A DNA stretch of 64,000 nucleotides from Phytoactinopolyspora halotolerans (GTDB taxonomy: Bacteria; Actinomycetota; Actinomycetes; Jiangellales; Jiangellaceae): assembly GCF_010550675.1 (NCBI RefSeq), contig NZ_JAAGOA010000020.1:1-64000 (forward strand), written 5' to 3'. A program made the position numbers and the translations under genes. Positions 26,109-37,102 of the stretch are shown here, piece by piece. Within the stretch, counting starts at the first letter, position 1. Every line of letters begins with the position of its first letter. A model generated the notes under the pieces. It had not been told where the DNA came from. It did not search any database and was given only the letters and a program-made list of their open reading frames with translations.

Positions 26109-27131
26109 TCACAGACCAACCGGAGCGGGCTCCGGATACTCCACCCCGAGCTGGGTCAACGCCTCATCCAGAACCCGCATGACCTCGACCGTGTCGTTCA
26201 ACGGCATCTCCGCACATTCGGTACGGCCCTCCCGCACCGCCTGCGCGACCGCCCGGAGCATCGGGACGTAACCGCGGCCCTCCGGGGTGTGATCGAACGC
26301 CTCCCTGCGTTCCACACCGCGTTCCGGCGCATCCACATGCACGACCTGCGCCGGGTGATGAAACCGGGGAGCGATCTCCAGCCGTCCGAGGGTGCCGACG
26401 ATGCTCGCCGCGCCCGCGATGGGCGCGGTCAGTGTGGCCTCGAGATGCGCTCGCGGGCCGCCGGGCCAGCTCAGCAGCAGCCCGGCTTCGGCGTCGACAC
26501 CGAGCTCTGTCAACGTTCCCACCGCCGACACCTGTGCCGGAGCACCCAGCACCATCTGCGCGAACGCCACCGGATAGACGCCCACGTCGAGCAGCGCCCC
26601 GCCGCCCAACGCGGGGTTCCACAGTCGGTGCGCCGGATCCACCGGCGCCGCGAAACCGAGTTCTGCCGTGATCGAGCGGACCTCACCGATCACGCCCTCC
26701 GCGATCATTCTCCGCGCGCGGACGATCAGTGGGTTGAACCGCGTCCACATCGCCTCCATGCAGAACACACCGCGTGCGCGGGCCAGCTCCACCAGCGCCT
26801 CGGTCTCCGCCAGCGAATGGGTGAACGCCTTCTCGCACAACACCGCCTTCCCGGCCTCCAAGGCCAGCCGGACGGCATACGCGTGCTGGGGATGCGGCGA
26901 GGCGACGTACACCACATCCACCCCGTCGTCGTTGACCAGATCCTTGACCGAGTCGTACGCCCGCTCCACTCCGAACTCGTCGGCGAAGGCGCGTGCTCGG
27001 TCCGCATCCCGGGAGCTGACCGCGGCCAGCCGCGTGTTCTCCAGAAGCCGCAGGTCACCGGCGACCGTTCGGGCGATGCCCCCGGTCGCGACGATGCCCC
27101 ATCCGATGATCTGTTCATCCCGCTGTGTCAT
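26109..27131 (-). CDS. Gfo/Idh/MocA family oxidoreductase
   Basis: The roughly 340-residue protein has an N-terminal NAD(P) domain (IIGWGIVATGGIARTVAGDL; YVASPHPQHAYAVRLALEAG) with the family Glu-Lys pair (VLCEKAFTHS) and a C-terminal dimerisation domain (GGALLDVGVYPVAFAQMVLG, with the His/Asp-bearing helix). It resembles trans-dihydrodiol/1,5-anhydrofructose-type dehydrogenases. ATG 27131 is chosen; the frame upstream is not family-like. It follows the ROK regulator by 10 bp and belongs to the sugar island. Confidence 0.92.
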   Translation of the reverse strand: MTQRDEQIIGWGIVATGGIARTVAGDLRLLENTRLAAVSSRDADRARAFADEFGVERAYDSVKDLVNDDGVDVVYVASPHPQHAYAVRLALEAGKAVLCEKAFTHSLAETEALVELARARGVFCMEAMWTRFNPLIVRARRMIAEGVIGEVRSITAELGFAAPVDPAHRLWNPALGGGALLDVGVYPVAFAQMVLGAPAQVSAVGTLTELGVDAEAGLLLSWPGGPRAHLEATLTAPIAGAASIVGTLGRLEIAPRFHHPAQVVHVDAPERGVERREAFDHTPEGRGYVPMLRAVAQAVREGRTECAEMPLNDTVEVMRVLDEALTQLGVEYPEPAPVGL

Positions 27132-27141
27132 GGCGGTCACC

Positions 27142-28371
27142 CTAGCGGGCGAGTGAGAACAGGCTGTGCTCGACACGGTCCAGGCCCAGCCGGACCGCAC
27201 CGAGCGCCACGGACTCGTCGCCGAGTGTCGACATCCGCAGTTCCGGGAGGCGCAGGCAGTGCGGTCGCATGTGCTCGGCCAGCAGGTCGGTCAGAGTCTC
27301 CCCGGCCGCCGCGATGCCGCCACCGATCACCAGGCAGCGTGGGTTGAGCGCCAGCACCAGGGCGGTCAGCCCCGGAGCGAGCGCCGCGGCGAACGCGTCC
27401 ATCTCGCGCCGGGCGTCGTCGTCGCCGGCCACCGCCCGGGACAACATGCTGACGGCGGAGTCCCCGGCCGGGGTACCGCCCGCACCGGTGAAACTCAGCG
27501 TCTGTTCGCTGGCCTTGGTCCACCCGAGCTCCGGGAGCCAACCGATCTCTCCCGCCGCACCGTCGGCGCCACGGTAGAGCGAACCGTCGATCAGGATGGC
27601 GGCGCTGTACCGGCGCCCGGTCAACACCCAGACGACGTGGTCGACGTCGGTGGCGGCGCCGCGCCAATGCTCGGCGACCGCGGACAGGTTCGTGTCGTTC
27701 TCGACCGTGATCGGCGCCGGGATCCGGTCGGCGAGCGCGTCACCCAGGGTGTCGGCCAGTTCGTCGGCCAGCGGGAAGTCCGACCATTCTGGGAGCACGT
27801 GGCACAGGCTGACGTGGCTCCCCCGCTCCACCAGTCCGGGGGTGCCGACCGTGGCCGCCCACACCTTCGCGAGGTCGATGCCGGCCTGTGCGGCGCACTC
27901 GCGAGCGGCGGCGCCGATCGCGCGCAGCCGCTCCCGTCGGCCGGCGTCCCGGTCCACCGCCGCCGCGGACTTCGCCTGCGTGGTGCCGTGCAGGTCGGCG
28001 AGGATGGCGGACACCCGATGTCCGCCGACCTGGAGGCCGAGCACGTATCCCGCTTCCGGGCAGAACCGGAACGTGCGGGCCGGCCGCCCGACCGGCCGGA
28101 CGTCGTCGTCGCGCGGCACCTCGGCCACCAGGTTCCGCGCCGCCAGTTGTTCGACCGCCGCCTCCGCGGTCTTGCGCGCCAGCCCTGTCGCCTGCACGAT
28201 CTGGGTCAGCGTCATCGGACCGGCCCGGTACAGCCGGCGCAGCGTATTGGTGGCGTTGATCTGCCGCATGTACGCCGGATCGGCGCCGCGAGGCGCATCT
28301 TCCTCCACCCAGACCTCCTTCCGCTCCGGCGCCAACCCGAGCTGGCACCGCACCGCTGGCGATGATGCCAT
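27142..28371 (-). CDS. ROK-family transcriptional regulator
   Basis: The roughly 409-residue protein combines an N-terminal winged helix (MTLTQIVQATGLARKTAEAA) with a ROK sugar-kinase domain (VLGLQVGGHRVSAILADLHG; GTPGLVERGSHV; ITVENDTNLSAVAEHW; AAGEIGWLPELG). The Cys-rich zinc motif of ROK kinases is missing, which favours a NagC/XylR-type regulator without kinase activity. ATG 28371 with AGGTG six bases upstream is used. An AT-rich inverted repeat lies between it and the divergent dehydrogenase-transporter operon, its likely target. Confidence 0.92.
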   Translation of the reverse strand: MASSPAVRCQLGLAPERKEVWVEEDAPRGADPAYMRQINATNTLRRLYRAGPMTLTQIVQATGLARKTAEAAVEQLAARNLVAEVPRDDDVRPVGRPARTFRFCPEAGYVLGLQVGGHRVSAILADLHGTTQAKSAAAVDRDAGRRERLRAIGAAARECAAQAGIDLAKVWAATVGTPGLVERGSHVSLCHVLPEWSDFPLADELADTLGDALADRIPAPITVENDTNLSAVAEHWRGAATDVDHVVWVLTGRRYSAAILIDGSLYRGADGAAGEIGWLPELGWTKASEQTLSFTGAGGTPAGDSAVSMLSRAVAGDDDARREMDAFAAALAPGLTALVLALNPRCLVIGGGIAAAGETLTDLLAEHMRPHCLRLPELRMSTLGDESVALGAVRLGLDRVEHSLFSLAR

Positions 28372-28395
28372 GTCCGGCACCTGGACGAGCAGCTC

Positions 28396-28430
28396 TTGAC
28401 AAATATTTTAGATACTCTCAAAAATATCTC
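28396..28430. promoter_or_regulatory. AT-rich divergent promoter/operator of the sugar island
   Basis: A 35-bp patch, strikingly AT-rich for this genome, separates the ROK regulator from the dehydrogenase-ABC operon. It holds TTGACA (28396-28401), TAAAAT on the reverse strand (28410-28405) and an inverted repeat ATATTTT (28403-28409) / AAAATAT (28421-28427) with an 11-base centre. AT-rich dyads are typical ROK operators; binding is inferred. Confidence 0.6.
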
Positions 28431-28434
28431 TCCA

Positions 28435-29721
28435 ATGGATACACACGCCAGCGACGCCCGACCGCCGATCACCATCGCCGTTGTCGGAGCCGGGAACCGC
28501 GGCCGGGCATACGCGCGATGGGCCGCCGCGAGCGGCAAGGCCCGGATCGTGGCCGTGGCCGACCCGGATCCGGCTCGGCAGAAGTCACTCGGGGATGAGG
28601 CCGGCGTGCCGGCCGACCGTCTGTTCGACGGTTGGCAGGAGCTCGCCGCCGTGCCCCGGGTGGCCGACGCCGCGGTGATCGCCACCCAAGACACCTTGCA
28701 TGTGGAGCCGAGCGAGGCACTCGCTCGCGCCGGCTACCACATCCTGCTGGAGAAGCCGATGGCCACCACCGAGCAGGGCGCCCAGAGAATCCTGGCCGCG
28801 GTCCGCCAGGCGGGCGTCCGGCTGGCGGTGTGCCACGTACTGCGCTACATGCCGTACACGCAGGCGTTGCGGCGGATCATCGACAGCGGCCAGATCGGCG
28901 AGATCGTCAGCGTCGAGCATCTGGAACCGGTCGGCTGGTGGCATCAGGCGCACTCGTACGTGCGCGGAAACTGGCGGCGTGAGGCCGACTCCTCCCCCAT
29001 GCTGCTGGCCAAGTCGGTGCACGACCTGGACTGGCTGAATCACATGATCGGCCGGCGGCCGGCGCGGGTCGCCTCGTTCGGCAGTCTGCACCATTTCCGC
29101 CCCGAGCAGCGGCCGACGGGTGCCGCCGACAACTGCCTCGACTGCCCGATCGAGTCGTCGTGCCCGTATTCGGCGCCGCGTCTGTACCTCTCCTGCCTGG
29201 GCGATCCGGCATGGGAAGACTGGCCGTTGTCCACCGTCACCGACGCCCGGACCCCCGCCGGAGTACTGGACGCGCTGCGCACCGGTCCGTACGGGCGCTG
29301 CGTCTACGACTGCGACAACGACGTCGTAGACCACCAGGTGGTGTCGATCGAATACGAGGGCGGCGTCACCGCGTCGTTCACCATGACCGCGTTCACGCCG
29401 CACATGTTCCGGCAGACCCGGATCTTCGGCACCCACGGCTACCTCGAGGGCGACGGCAAGCAGATCAGCCTGCTCGACTTCCGCACCCGGGACCGGCACG
29501 TGATCACCACCACCACCGGCGACGACGCGACGGCGGCCGGTGGCCACGGCGGCGGCGACAAAGCACTCGTGGACGCCTTCGTCGACGCCGTCGCCGCGGG
29601 CGGCACGTCGCCGACGCTCGCCTCACCGGAAGACAGCTATGCCTCCCACCGGCTCGTCTGGGCGGCCGAGCGCGCCCGCACCACGGGCTCGGTCGTCGAC
29701 CTGAGCACCGACCACACCTGA
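28435..29721 (+). CDS. Gfo/Idh/MocA oxidoreductase with cysteine cluster
   Basis: The roughly 428-residue protein shows a Rossmann start (ITIAVVGAGNRGRAYARWAA), the catalytic EKP motif (LLEKPMATTEQGA) and a C-terminal substrate domain (SVHDLDWLNHMIG, with the His-Asp-Leu-Asp segment). Near the middle it has a Cys cluster, CLDCPIESSCPYSAPRLYLS, and further Cys in GRCVYDCDNDVVDHQ. ATG 28435 is preferred over an in-frame TTG at 28396 that lies on the promoter. No ribosome site precedes the ATG. It heads the transporter operon, so it probably oxidises the imported sugar or a derivative. Confidence 0.9.
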   Translation: MDTHASDARPPITIAVVGAGNRGRAYARWAAASGKARIVAVADPDPARQKSLGDEAGVPADRLFDGWQELAAVPRVADAAVIATQDTLHVEPSEALARAGYHILLEKPMATTEQGAQRILAAVRQAGVRLAVCHVLRYMPYTQALRRIIDSGQIGEIVSVEHLEPVGWWHQAHSYVRGNWRREADSSPMLLAKSVHDLDWLNHMIGRRPARVASFGSLHHFRPEQRPTGAADNCLDCPIESSCPYSAPRLYLSCLGDPAWEDWPLSTVTDARTPAGVLDALRTGPYGRCVYDCDNDVVDHQVVSIEYEGGVTASFTMTAFTPHMFRQTRIFGTHGYLEGDGKQISLLDFRTRDRHVITTTTGDDATAAGGHGGGDKALVDAFVDAVAAGGTSPTLASPEDSYASHRLVWAAERARTTGSVVDLSTDHT

Positions 29722-29734
29722 GCACCGACCACAC
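29701..29734 (+). repeat. 17-bp tandem duplication at a gene end
   Basis: ctgagcaccgaccacac occurs twice in direct succession (29701-29717, 29718-29734). The second copy supplies the TGA stop of the dehydrogenase gene, so the original reading frame may have ended differently. It separates that gene from the binding-protein gene. Confidence 0.9.
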
Positions 29735-29751
29735 CTGAGGAGTGGAACACG

Positions 29752-31092
29752 ATGGCGACAACACGATCGATCACCGCGGCCGGCCTCGCTGCCGCGGTCA
29801 CGGCCATCCTGGCCGCATGCACTCCGGGCAGCGACAGCGCCGGGGCCGACGACACCGGCTCCGCGGAGAGCCCTGACACCGTCTCCACCGAGGTGCCGGA
29901 CGAGGAGGTCACCCTCAAGCTCGCGTTCGTCGACGGCCCGGAGATGGTGGACGAGCTGATCGCAGCGTTCGAGGAGGAGTATCCGCAGGTCACGATCGAT
30001 CCGCAGTTCACCGAGTTCACTGACTACGTCGCCAGCATCCGGCTGAACATGACCTCGGACACCGCACCGGACATCGCGCAGTTCAACGTCGGCGCCATGT
30101 CCGACCTGATCGCCAGCGGCCATCTGCTCGACCTCGATCCGTACAGCGAGGCCTACAGTTGGCCGGAGAAATTCCCGCCGGTCGGGCTGGAACAGCTGAC
30201 CGCTGACGACAGCGGGAAGGTCTACGGAACCGGGAGTCTGCGGGCCGTGCCTGCAGGCATGTCGCTGACCGGTGTCTTCTACAACAAGGAGCTGGCGGCG
30301 GAGGCCGGCATCGAGGTTCCGCCCGCGACGCTGGACGAGTTCGAGCAGGCGCTCGAGACCGCCAAGGAGGCCGGGCAGACCCCGATCAGCATCGGTGCGC
30401 TCGACTCCGGCGGCGCGCACATGTGGGCCGCACTGCTCAACTCGATGATGCCGGTCGACGACTACCGAGCCTGGGTCGGCGGCGAGCCCGGCGGCAGTAT
30501 CACCGGCGACGACGCGCTCGCGGCGACCGAGAAGTTCACCGCATGGGCCGAGCAGGGCTACTTCAACGAATCCGCCAACGGCACCGACCAGGAGGCCTCG
30601 ACCGCGCAGTTCGTCGACGGCCAGAGCGTCTTCCTGATGAACGGGAACTGGGCTGCGGCACAGGTCGCGAACGAGATGGGCGAGGACGCCGGATTCTTCC
30701 TGCTGCCGGGGCTGGAACCGGACTCCCCCGCCGTGGGCTCTGGATTCAGCGTCTCGTACGCGATCTCGGCACAGACCGAGCACCCGGAGGCGGCCGCCGC
30801 GTTCCTCGACTTCCTCGCCTCCGAGCAGGCGGCGGAGATCGAGAGCCAAGGTGGGTTCCTGCCGCCGAACGTCGACGCCGCCCCGGCCGCGGACGGCGTG
30901 CTGGGTGACCTGAACACCGAGTTCGCCCGCGTCGTCGAGGCGGACGGGCTCAACGTCTTCCCGGACTTCTCCGCCCCGGCGACGTATGACGCGATGTCCT
31001 CCGGCGTGCAGGAGCTGATCGCCGGGCGGACCGAGCCGGCGGCGTTTCTGGAGGAACTGCAGGGCATCCGCGACGAGCATCACGCGGAGTAG
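29752..31092 (+). CDS. ABC sugar transporter substrate-binding lipoprotein
   Basis: The 446-residue protein has a lipobox (VTAILAACTPG), then the family 1 solute-binding fold (LKLAFVDGPEMVDELIAAFE; YPQVTIDPQFTEF; TSDTAPDIAQFNVG; FYNKELAAEAGIEVP; VFLMNGNWAAAQV). GAGGAG lies about nine bases before the ATG. It should capture an oligosaccharide or polyol outside the membrane for the two permeases that follow. The ligand cannot be predicted. Confidence 0.95.
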   Translation: MATTRSITAAGLAAAVTAILAACTPGSDSAGADDTGSAESPDTVSTEVPDEEVTLKLAFVDGPEMVDELIAAFEEEYPQVTIDPQFTEFTDYVASIRLNMTSDTAPDIAQFNVGAMSDLIASGHLLDLDPYSEAYSWPEKFPPVGLEQLTADDSGKVYGTGSLRAVPAGMSLTGVFYNKELAAEAGIEVPPATLDEFEQALETAKEAGQTPISIGALDSGGAHMWAALLNSMMPVDDYRAWVGGEPGGSITGDDALAATEKFTAWAEQGYFNESANGTDQEASTAQFVDGQSVFLMNGNWAAAQVANEMGEDAGFFLLPGLEPDSPAVGSGFSVSYAISAQTEHPEAAAAFLDFLASEQAAEIESQGGFLPPNVDAAPAADGVLGDLNTEFARVVEADGLNVFPDFSAPATYDAMSSGVQELIAGRTEPAAFLEELQGIRDEHHAE

Positions 31093-31098
31093 CCACAC

Positions 31099-32043
31099 GT
31101 GTCCGCGCTCACCCGCCAGGCAGGCGAGACACCGACCCCGGCCGTCGGCCGCGCACAGCGACGTGCGGGCGACAGCCGGGGAGGGCTCGGCCGGTTCAAG
31201 GGCTACCTCTGGGTCCTGCCCGCGCTGGCCTTCTATCTCGCCTTCGCCGTCCTGCCCGCCTTCCATACCGCCTATCTGTCCTTGTTCGACTGGGACGGCG
31301 TCACGCTCGCCACCTTCGTCGGGCTGGAGAACTACTCCGAGGTCTTCGCCAACTCGCGCTACCGCAACGCGGTGGGGCACGCGCTGCTGCTCATCGCCTT
31401 CTTCTCCTGGCTTCCGATCCTCATCGGGCTCCTGATGGTCGGCCTGCTGTCGCGGCACCGGCGTCGCGGCATGACCGTCTACCGGGTGCTGTTCTTCCTG
31501 CCGCAGATCGTGCCGCTGGTGGCCGTCGGTATCACCTGGCGGTGGATGTACGGCGACGACGGTGTCGTCAACCAGGCGCTGCGCGCCGTCGGTCTGGGCG
31601 GGGTCACCCGGGCCTGGCTCGGTGACTTCGATCTGGCCCTGCCCGCGGTCGGCCTGGTGGGCACGTGGGCCATGAGCGGGCTGTGCATGATGCTGTTCCT
31701 GTCCGGCGTCCAGAAGGTCGACACCAGCCTGTACGAGGCAGTGCGCCTGGACGGGGCCGGCGCGGTGCGCGAGTTCGTCACCGTCACGCTGCCGGCACTG
31801 CGCGGCGAGATCGCCGTCGCCATGACGGTCACCACCGTCGCGGCGCTGGCCAGCTTCGACATCGTGTACGTCACCACCGGCGGCGGGCCGGGAACGCAGA
31901 CCACGGTGCCGGGCCTGCTCGTCTACCGGCTCGCCTTCTCCGAGGGCAAGGTGGGACTGGCCTCGGCGATCGCCGTCGTCCTGTCCTGTCTGATCCTCGT
32001 CATCGTCTTCATGATCAACCGGTTGTCCAGGACGGAGCCATGA
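31099..32043 (+). CDS. ABC sugar transporter permease (MalF/UgpA type)
   Basis: The 314-residue protein has six predicted membrane helices and the ABC-2 loop contact motif YEAVRLDGAGAVREFVTVTLP (EAA loop). An N-terminal tail is cytoplasmic. It starts 7 bp after the binding-protein gene, and its TGA overlaps the ATG of the next permease (ATGA), so the subunits are made together. Confidence 0.95.
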   Translation: MSALTRQAGETPTPAVGRAQRRAGDSRGGLGRFKGYLWVLPALAFYLAFAVLPAFHTAYLSLFDWDGVTLATFVGLENYSEVFANSRYRNAVGHALLLIAFFSWLPILIGLLMVGLLSRHRRRGMTVYRVLFFLPQIVPLVAVGITWRWMYGDDGVVNQALRAVGLGGVTRAWLGDFDLALPAVGLVGTWAMSGLCMMLFLSGVQKVDTSLYEAVRLDGAGAVREFVTVTLPALRGEIAVAMTVTTVAALASFDIVYVTTGGGPGTQTTVPGLLVYRLAFSEGKVGLASAIAVVLSCLILVIVFMINRLSRTEP

Positions 32044-32864
32044 GACTACGGCAGAGTGAGCGCTGGGCCGGCTACCTGATCCTGACCCTGCTGGCCGTCG
32101 GGATCATCGTGCCGTTCCTGAGCATCTTCTTCGCGTCGATGCAGCCGTCCGGCAGCACCGTGACCGGCCTGGCCTGGCCGGATGAATGGAGCCTGGACAA
32201 CTACCGCGAGGCGTGGTCCGTAGCGGGTTTCTCCGGCTTGATCCGGAACAGCCTGATCATCTGCCTCGGCGTGGTGCCGGCGACACTCCTGCTGGCCACC
32301 CTTGCCGGGTACGCGCTGGGCACGATGCGGCTGCCGGGCGGGAACGCGGTGTTCATGTTCTTCGTCGCCGGGCTCACCATCCCGGTCGAGCTGATCGTCG
32401 TCCCGCTGTACTACAACCTGGATACGGTCGGCCTGGTGAACACATACTGGGCGGTGATCCTGGTGGAGATCGCCCTGTTCATGCCGTTCGGTGTCTTCTG
32501 GATGCGCACCCATTTCCGGTCGACACCGGCTGAGCTGATGGAGGCCGCCCGGGTGGATGGCGCGTCGTCGGGCGTGATCCTGCGTCGCATCCTGCTACCG
32601 CTTGCCCGCCCGTCGCTGATGACACTGGCGGTGCTGGTGTTCATGTGGTCCTGGAATCAGTTCCTGCTGGTTCTGATCCTCATCCAGGATCCGGACCGAC
32701 GCACCGCACCAGCCGGACTGGGCTACTTCGTGGGACAACACACCACGAACATCCCGGTGCTGTCCGCCGGCACGGTGATCGTCATCCTGCCGATCTTGAT
32801 CCTCTACCTGGTCTTCCAGCGCAGTTTCATCGCAGGGCTGCTGCAGGGTGCGCTCAAGGGCTGA
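32040..32864 (+). CDS. ABC sugar transporter permease (MalG/UgpE type)
   Basis: The 274-residue protein has six membrane helices and the EAA loop MEAARVDGASSGVILRRILL. Its ATG overlaps the previous stop. It is the last gene of the island; no ATP-binding subunit follows, so an unlinked shared ATPase of the MsiK/MalK kind must energise the importer. Confidence 0.95.
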   Translation: MRLRQSERWAGYLILTLLAVGIIVPFLSIFFASMQPSGSTVTGLAWPDEWSLDNYREAWSVAGFSGLIRNSLIICLGVVPATLLLATLAGYALGTMRLPGGNAVFMFFVAGLTIPVELIVVPLYYNLDTVGLVNTYWAVILVEIALFMPFGVFWMRTHFRSTPAELMEAARVDGASSGVILRRILLPLARPSLMTLAVLVFMWSWNQFLLVLILIQDPDRRTAPAGLGYFVGQHTTNIPVLSAGTVIVILPILILYLVFQRSFIAGLLQGALKG

Positions 32865-33002
32865 ACCCCTGCGGCGGCGCTGAGCCGCGAGACCAGGCCC
32901 GGACCCCCTGGATCGGGCGCGGGAAGCCGAAGCCGCCCGGTACCGGCTCAGCCAGGTCGTGCTGCCGCGGCTGAACCCCGGCATCGTCTTCGTACCACGA
33001 CG

Positions 33003-33050
33003 CATGGAGACGACTTTGGGGCGCAATGACCCACCAAAGTCGTCTTCATG
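33003..33050. terminator. Inverted repeat downstream of sugar operon
   Basis: Arms at 33003-33019 and 33034-33050 pair over 17 bases with a single G-T position, around a 14-base loop. The core arm is agacgactttgg. It lies between the rightward permease and leftward arc. Confidence 0.65.
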
Positions 33051-33119
33051 GCTTGTATGCACGCCAGCGTCCGCGAACGTGTGCAGGGCAGGTGTGTGGC
33101 ACCTTGGGCCATACGACAC

Positions 33120-33160
33120 CGTGCGGCGCCCTTGGAGTATGTGTCCAAGGACGCCGCACG
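33120..33160. terminator. Strong hairpin downstream of arc
   Basis: Arms at 33120-33136 and 33144-33160 pair over 17 bases with one C-A mismatch and a 7-base loop (gtatgtg). This is the most conventional terminator-like hairpin in the window, although no U-run follows on either strand. Confidence 0.7.
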
Positions 33161-33213
33161 GTTGACGATGGATGTACGACCGACCTCACGTACCCGGATG
33201 ATCCGGGACCGGT

Positions 33214-34899
33214 TTACAGGTACTGGCCGGTGTTGGCGACCGTATCGATGGAACGGCCGGCCTCGCCTCCGGTCTTGCCGGAGATGAGGGTCCGGATGAA
33301 CACGATCCGCTCGCCCTTCTTACCGGAGATCCGCGCCCAGTCGTCCGGGTTGGTGGTGTTCGGCAAGTCCTCGTTCTCCTTGAACTCGTCGAAGCAGGCG
33401 TTCAGCAGGTGCTGGACCCGCAAGCCCTTCGCGCCCATCTCCAACGCGTCCTTGATGGCCATCTTCTTCGCCCGGTCGACGATGTTCTGGATCATCGCGC
33501 CGGAGTTGAAGTCCTTGAAGAACAGCACTTCCTTGTCACCGTTGGCGTAGGTGACCTCCAGGAAGCGGTTCTCCTCGGTCTCGGAGTACATCCGCTCCAC
33601 CGACCGCTGGATCATCGCGTCCACGGTCGCCGCCGGGTCGCCGCCGTGTTCGGCGAGGTCGTCCGGGTGCAGCGGCAGGGTTGTGGTCAGGTACTTGCTG
33701 AAGATGTCCTTCGCCGACTCGGCGTCCGGCCGCTCGATCTTGATCTTCACGTCCAGTCGCCCGGGCCGCAGGATCGCCGGATCGATCATGTCCTCGCGGT
33801 TGGAGGCACCGATGACGATGACGTTCTGCAGGCTCTCCACACCGTCGATCTCCGACAGCAGCTGCGGGACGATGGTGTTCTCCACGTCCGAGGAGACGCC
33901 CGAACCGCGGGTACGGAACAGCGAGTCCATCTCGTCGAAGAAGACGATCACCGGGGTGCCCTCGCTGGCCTTCTCCCGTGCCCGCTGGAACACCAGGCGG
34001 ATGTGCCGTTCCGTCTCGCCGACGTACTTGTTCAGCAGCTCGGGGCCCTTGATGTTCAGGAAGTAGGACTTGCCCTCGGACTTTCCGAGCTTCCGAGCGA
34101 CCTCCTTGGCCAGCGAGTTCGCCACCGCCTTGGCAATCAGCGTCTTCCCGCAACCAGGAGGACCGTAGAGCAGCACGCCCTTCGGCGCCCGCAGCTCGTG
34201 CTCCTTGAACAGGTCGGCGTGCAGATACGGAAGCTCGACCGCGTCCTTGATCTGATCGATCTGACCGCTCAGGCCACCGATGTCGTGGTAGTCGATGTCC
34301 GGAACCTCTTCGAGGATCAGCTCCTCGACCTCGCTCTTCGGGATCCGCTCGTAAATGAATCCGGCGCGCGGCTCCAGCAGTACCGAGTCGCCCGATCGCA
34401 GCCCAGTGTCCTGCAACGACGACGCGATGCGAACCACGCGCTCCTCATCGGTGTGCCCGATGACGAGGGCGCGTTCGCCGTCGGCGAGCAGCTCCTTGAG
34501 CATCACGACTTCGCCCACGCGCTCGTATTCCAAGGCGCGCACCACGTTGAGCGCCTCGTTGAGCATGACCTCCTGTCCGGGGCGGAGGGCCTCGACGTCG
34601 ACCTCGGGACTGACCGCCACTCGCAGCTTGCGTCCGCCCGTGAAAACGTCGACCGTGCCGTCGTCGTGTCGTGCCAGGTAAGTGCCGAATCCGGAGGGCG
34701 GCTGCGCCAGCCGGTCGATCTCCTCCTTCAGCGCCACAATCTGGTCGCGAGCTTCGCGCAACGTTGCTGCGAGCCGTTCATTCTGTGCCGTGACCGAAGC
34801 CAGCCTCGCCTCAAGAAAGGCCACCTCACCAGCGAGCTCGGAAGGCTCTCGCCCCGATCCTCGACGCATGTGCTCGAAGCCGTCATCCTGCGTTGCCAC
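33214..34899 (-). CDS. arc: Proteasome-associated AAA ATPase Arc/Mpa
   Basis: Arc recognises Pup with its N-terminal coiled coil, unfolds the substrate and threads it into PrcAB. The 561-residue protein has the coiled coil (about residues 20-65), two OB folds, Walker A (GPPGCGKT), Walker B (FFDEMDSLF), the sensor and arginine-finger region (ILRPGRLD) and the C-terminal docking motif GQYL. GTG 34899 has GGAGG seven bases upstream. In relatives it lies near dop and pup; here 7.2 kb of sugar genes intervene. Confidence 0.97.
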   Translation of the reverse strand: MATQDDGFEHMRRGSGREPSELAGEVAFLEARLASVTAQNERLAATLREARDQIVALKEEIDRLAQPPSGFGTYLARHDDGTVDVFTGGRKLRVAVSPEVDVEALRPGQEVMLNEALNVVRALEYERVGEVVMLKELLADGERALVIGHTDEERVVRIASSLQDTGLRSGDSVLLEPRAGFIYERIPKSEVEELILEEVPDIDYHDIGGLSGQIDQIKDAVELPYLHADLFKEHELRAPKGVLLYGPPGCGKTLIAKAVANSLAKEVARKLGKSEGKSYFLNIKGPELLNKYVGETERHIRLVFQRAREKASEGTPVIVFFDEMDSLFRTRGSGVSSDVENTIVPQLLSEIDGVESLQNVIVIGASNREDMIDPAILRPGRLDVKIKIERPDAESAKDIFSKYLTTTLPLHPDDLAEHGGDPAATVDAMIQRSVERMYSETEENRFLEVTYANGDKEVLFFKDFNSGAMIQNIVDRAKKMAIKDALEMGAKGLRVQHLLNACFDEFKENEDLPNTTNPDDWARISGKKGERIVFIRTLISGKTGGEAGRSIDTVANTGQYL

Positions 34900-35004
34900 G
34901 GTCGCACCTCCTCGTCGGGTGTCGCTCTTTACAAGACCCTACCTTCGCTTACCCCGATCTCGCCGCTTAGACATCGATCGTGACGAGATGTTGACGGGGG
35001 ATGA

Positions 35005-37028
<2,024 letters not shown>

Positions 37029-37071
37029 GCCCCCAGACTACGGTGGCACCGGCGCCGACGGTGCGCCGCGC

Positions 37072-37094
37072 ATGTCAGTGCGGTCGTCTAGGCT
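37072..37094 (+). promoter_or_regulatory. PafBC-type (RecA-independent DNA-damage) promoter
   Basis: ATGTCAGTG (37072-37080), eight bases, then TAGGCT (37089-37094) matches the mycobacterial RecA-NDp consensus TTGTCRGTG-N8-TANNNT except for the first base. The -10 box ends eight bases before the ATG at 37103, so the transcript would be leaderless. It is the only full match with correct spacing I found upstream of a gene in the window. Confidence 0.72.
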
Positions 37095-37102
37095 TTCCCG
37101 AC

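Larger units (their letters stand above)
32865..33213. other. 349-bp convergent intergenic region with hairpins and a possible gene remnant
   Basis: After the permease stop, codons from about 32908 to 33000 read LDRAREAEAARYRLSQVVLP and on to FVPRR, which looks protein-like but has no start and runs into a hairpin; it may be the tail of a decayed gene. Two strong inverted repeats follow (listed separately). No tRNA, insertion sequence or attachment site was recognised. Confidence 0.4.

Noticed and set aside
32908-33000. Possible truncated gene tail after the second permease
   Set aside because: About 30 residues read as an amphipathic helix, but there is no start, no recognised family and no second fragment, so it is mentioned only in the region entry.
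26015-33213. Insertion-sequence or integrase scars bordering the sugar island
   Set aside because: No transposase, target-site duplication or matching terminal repeats were found at either edge; the insertion idea rests on gene order alone.
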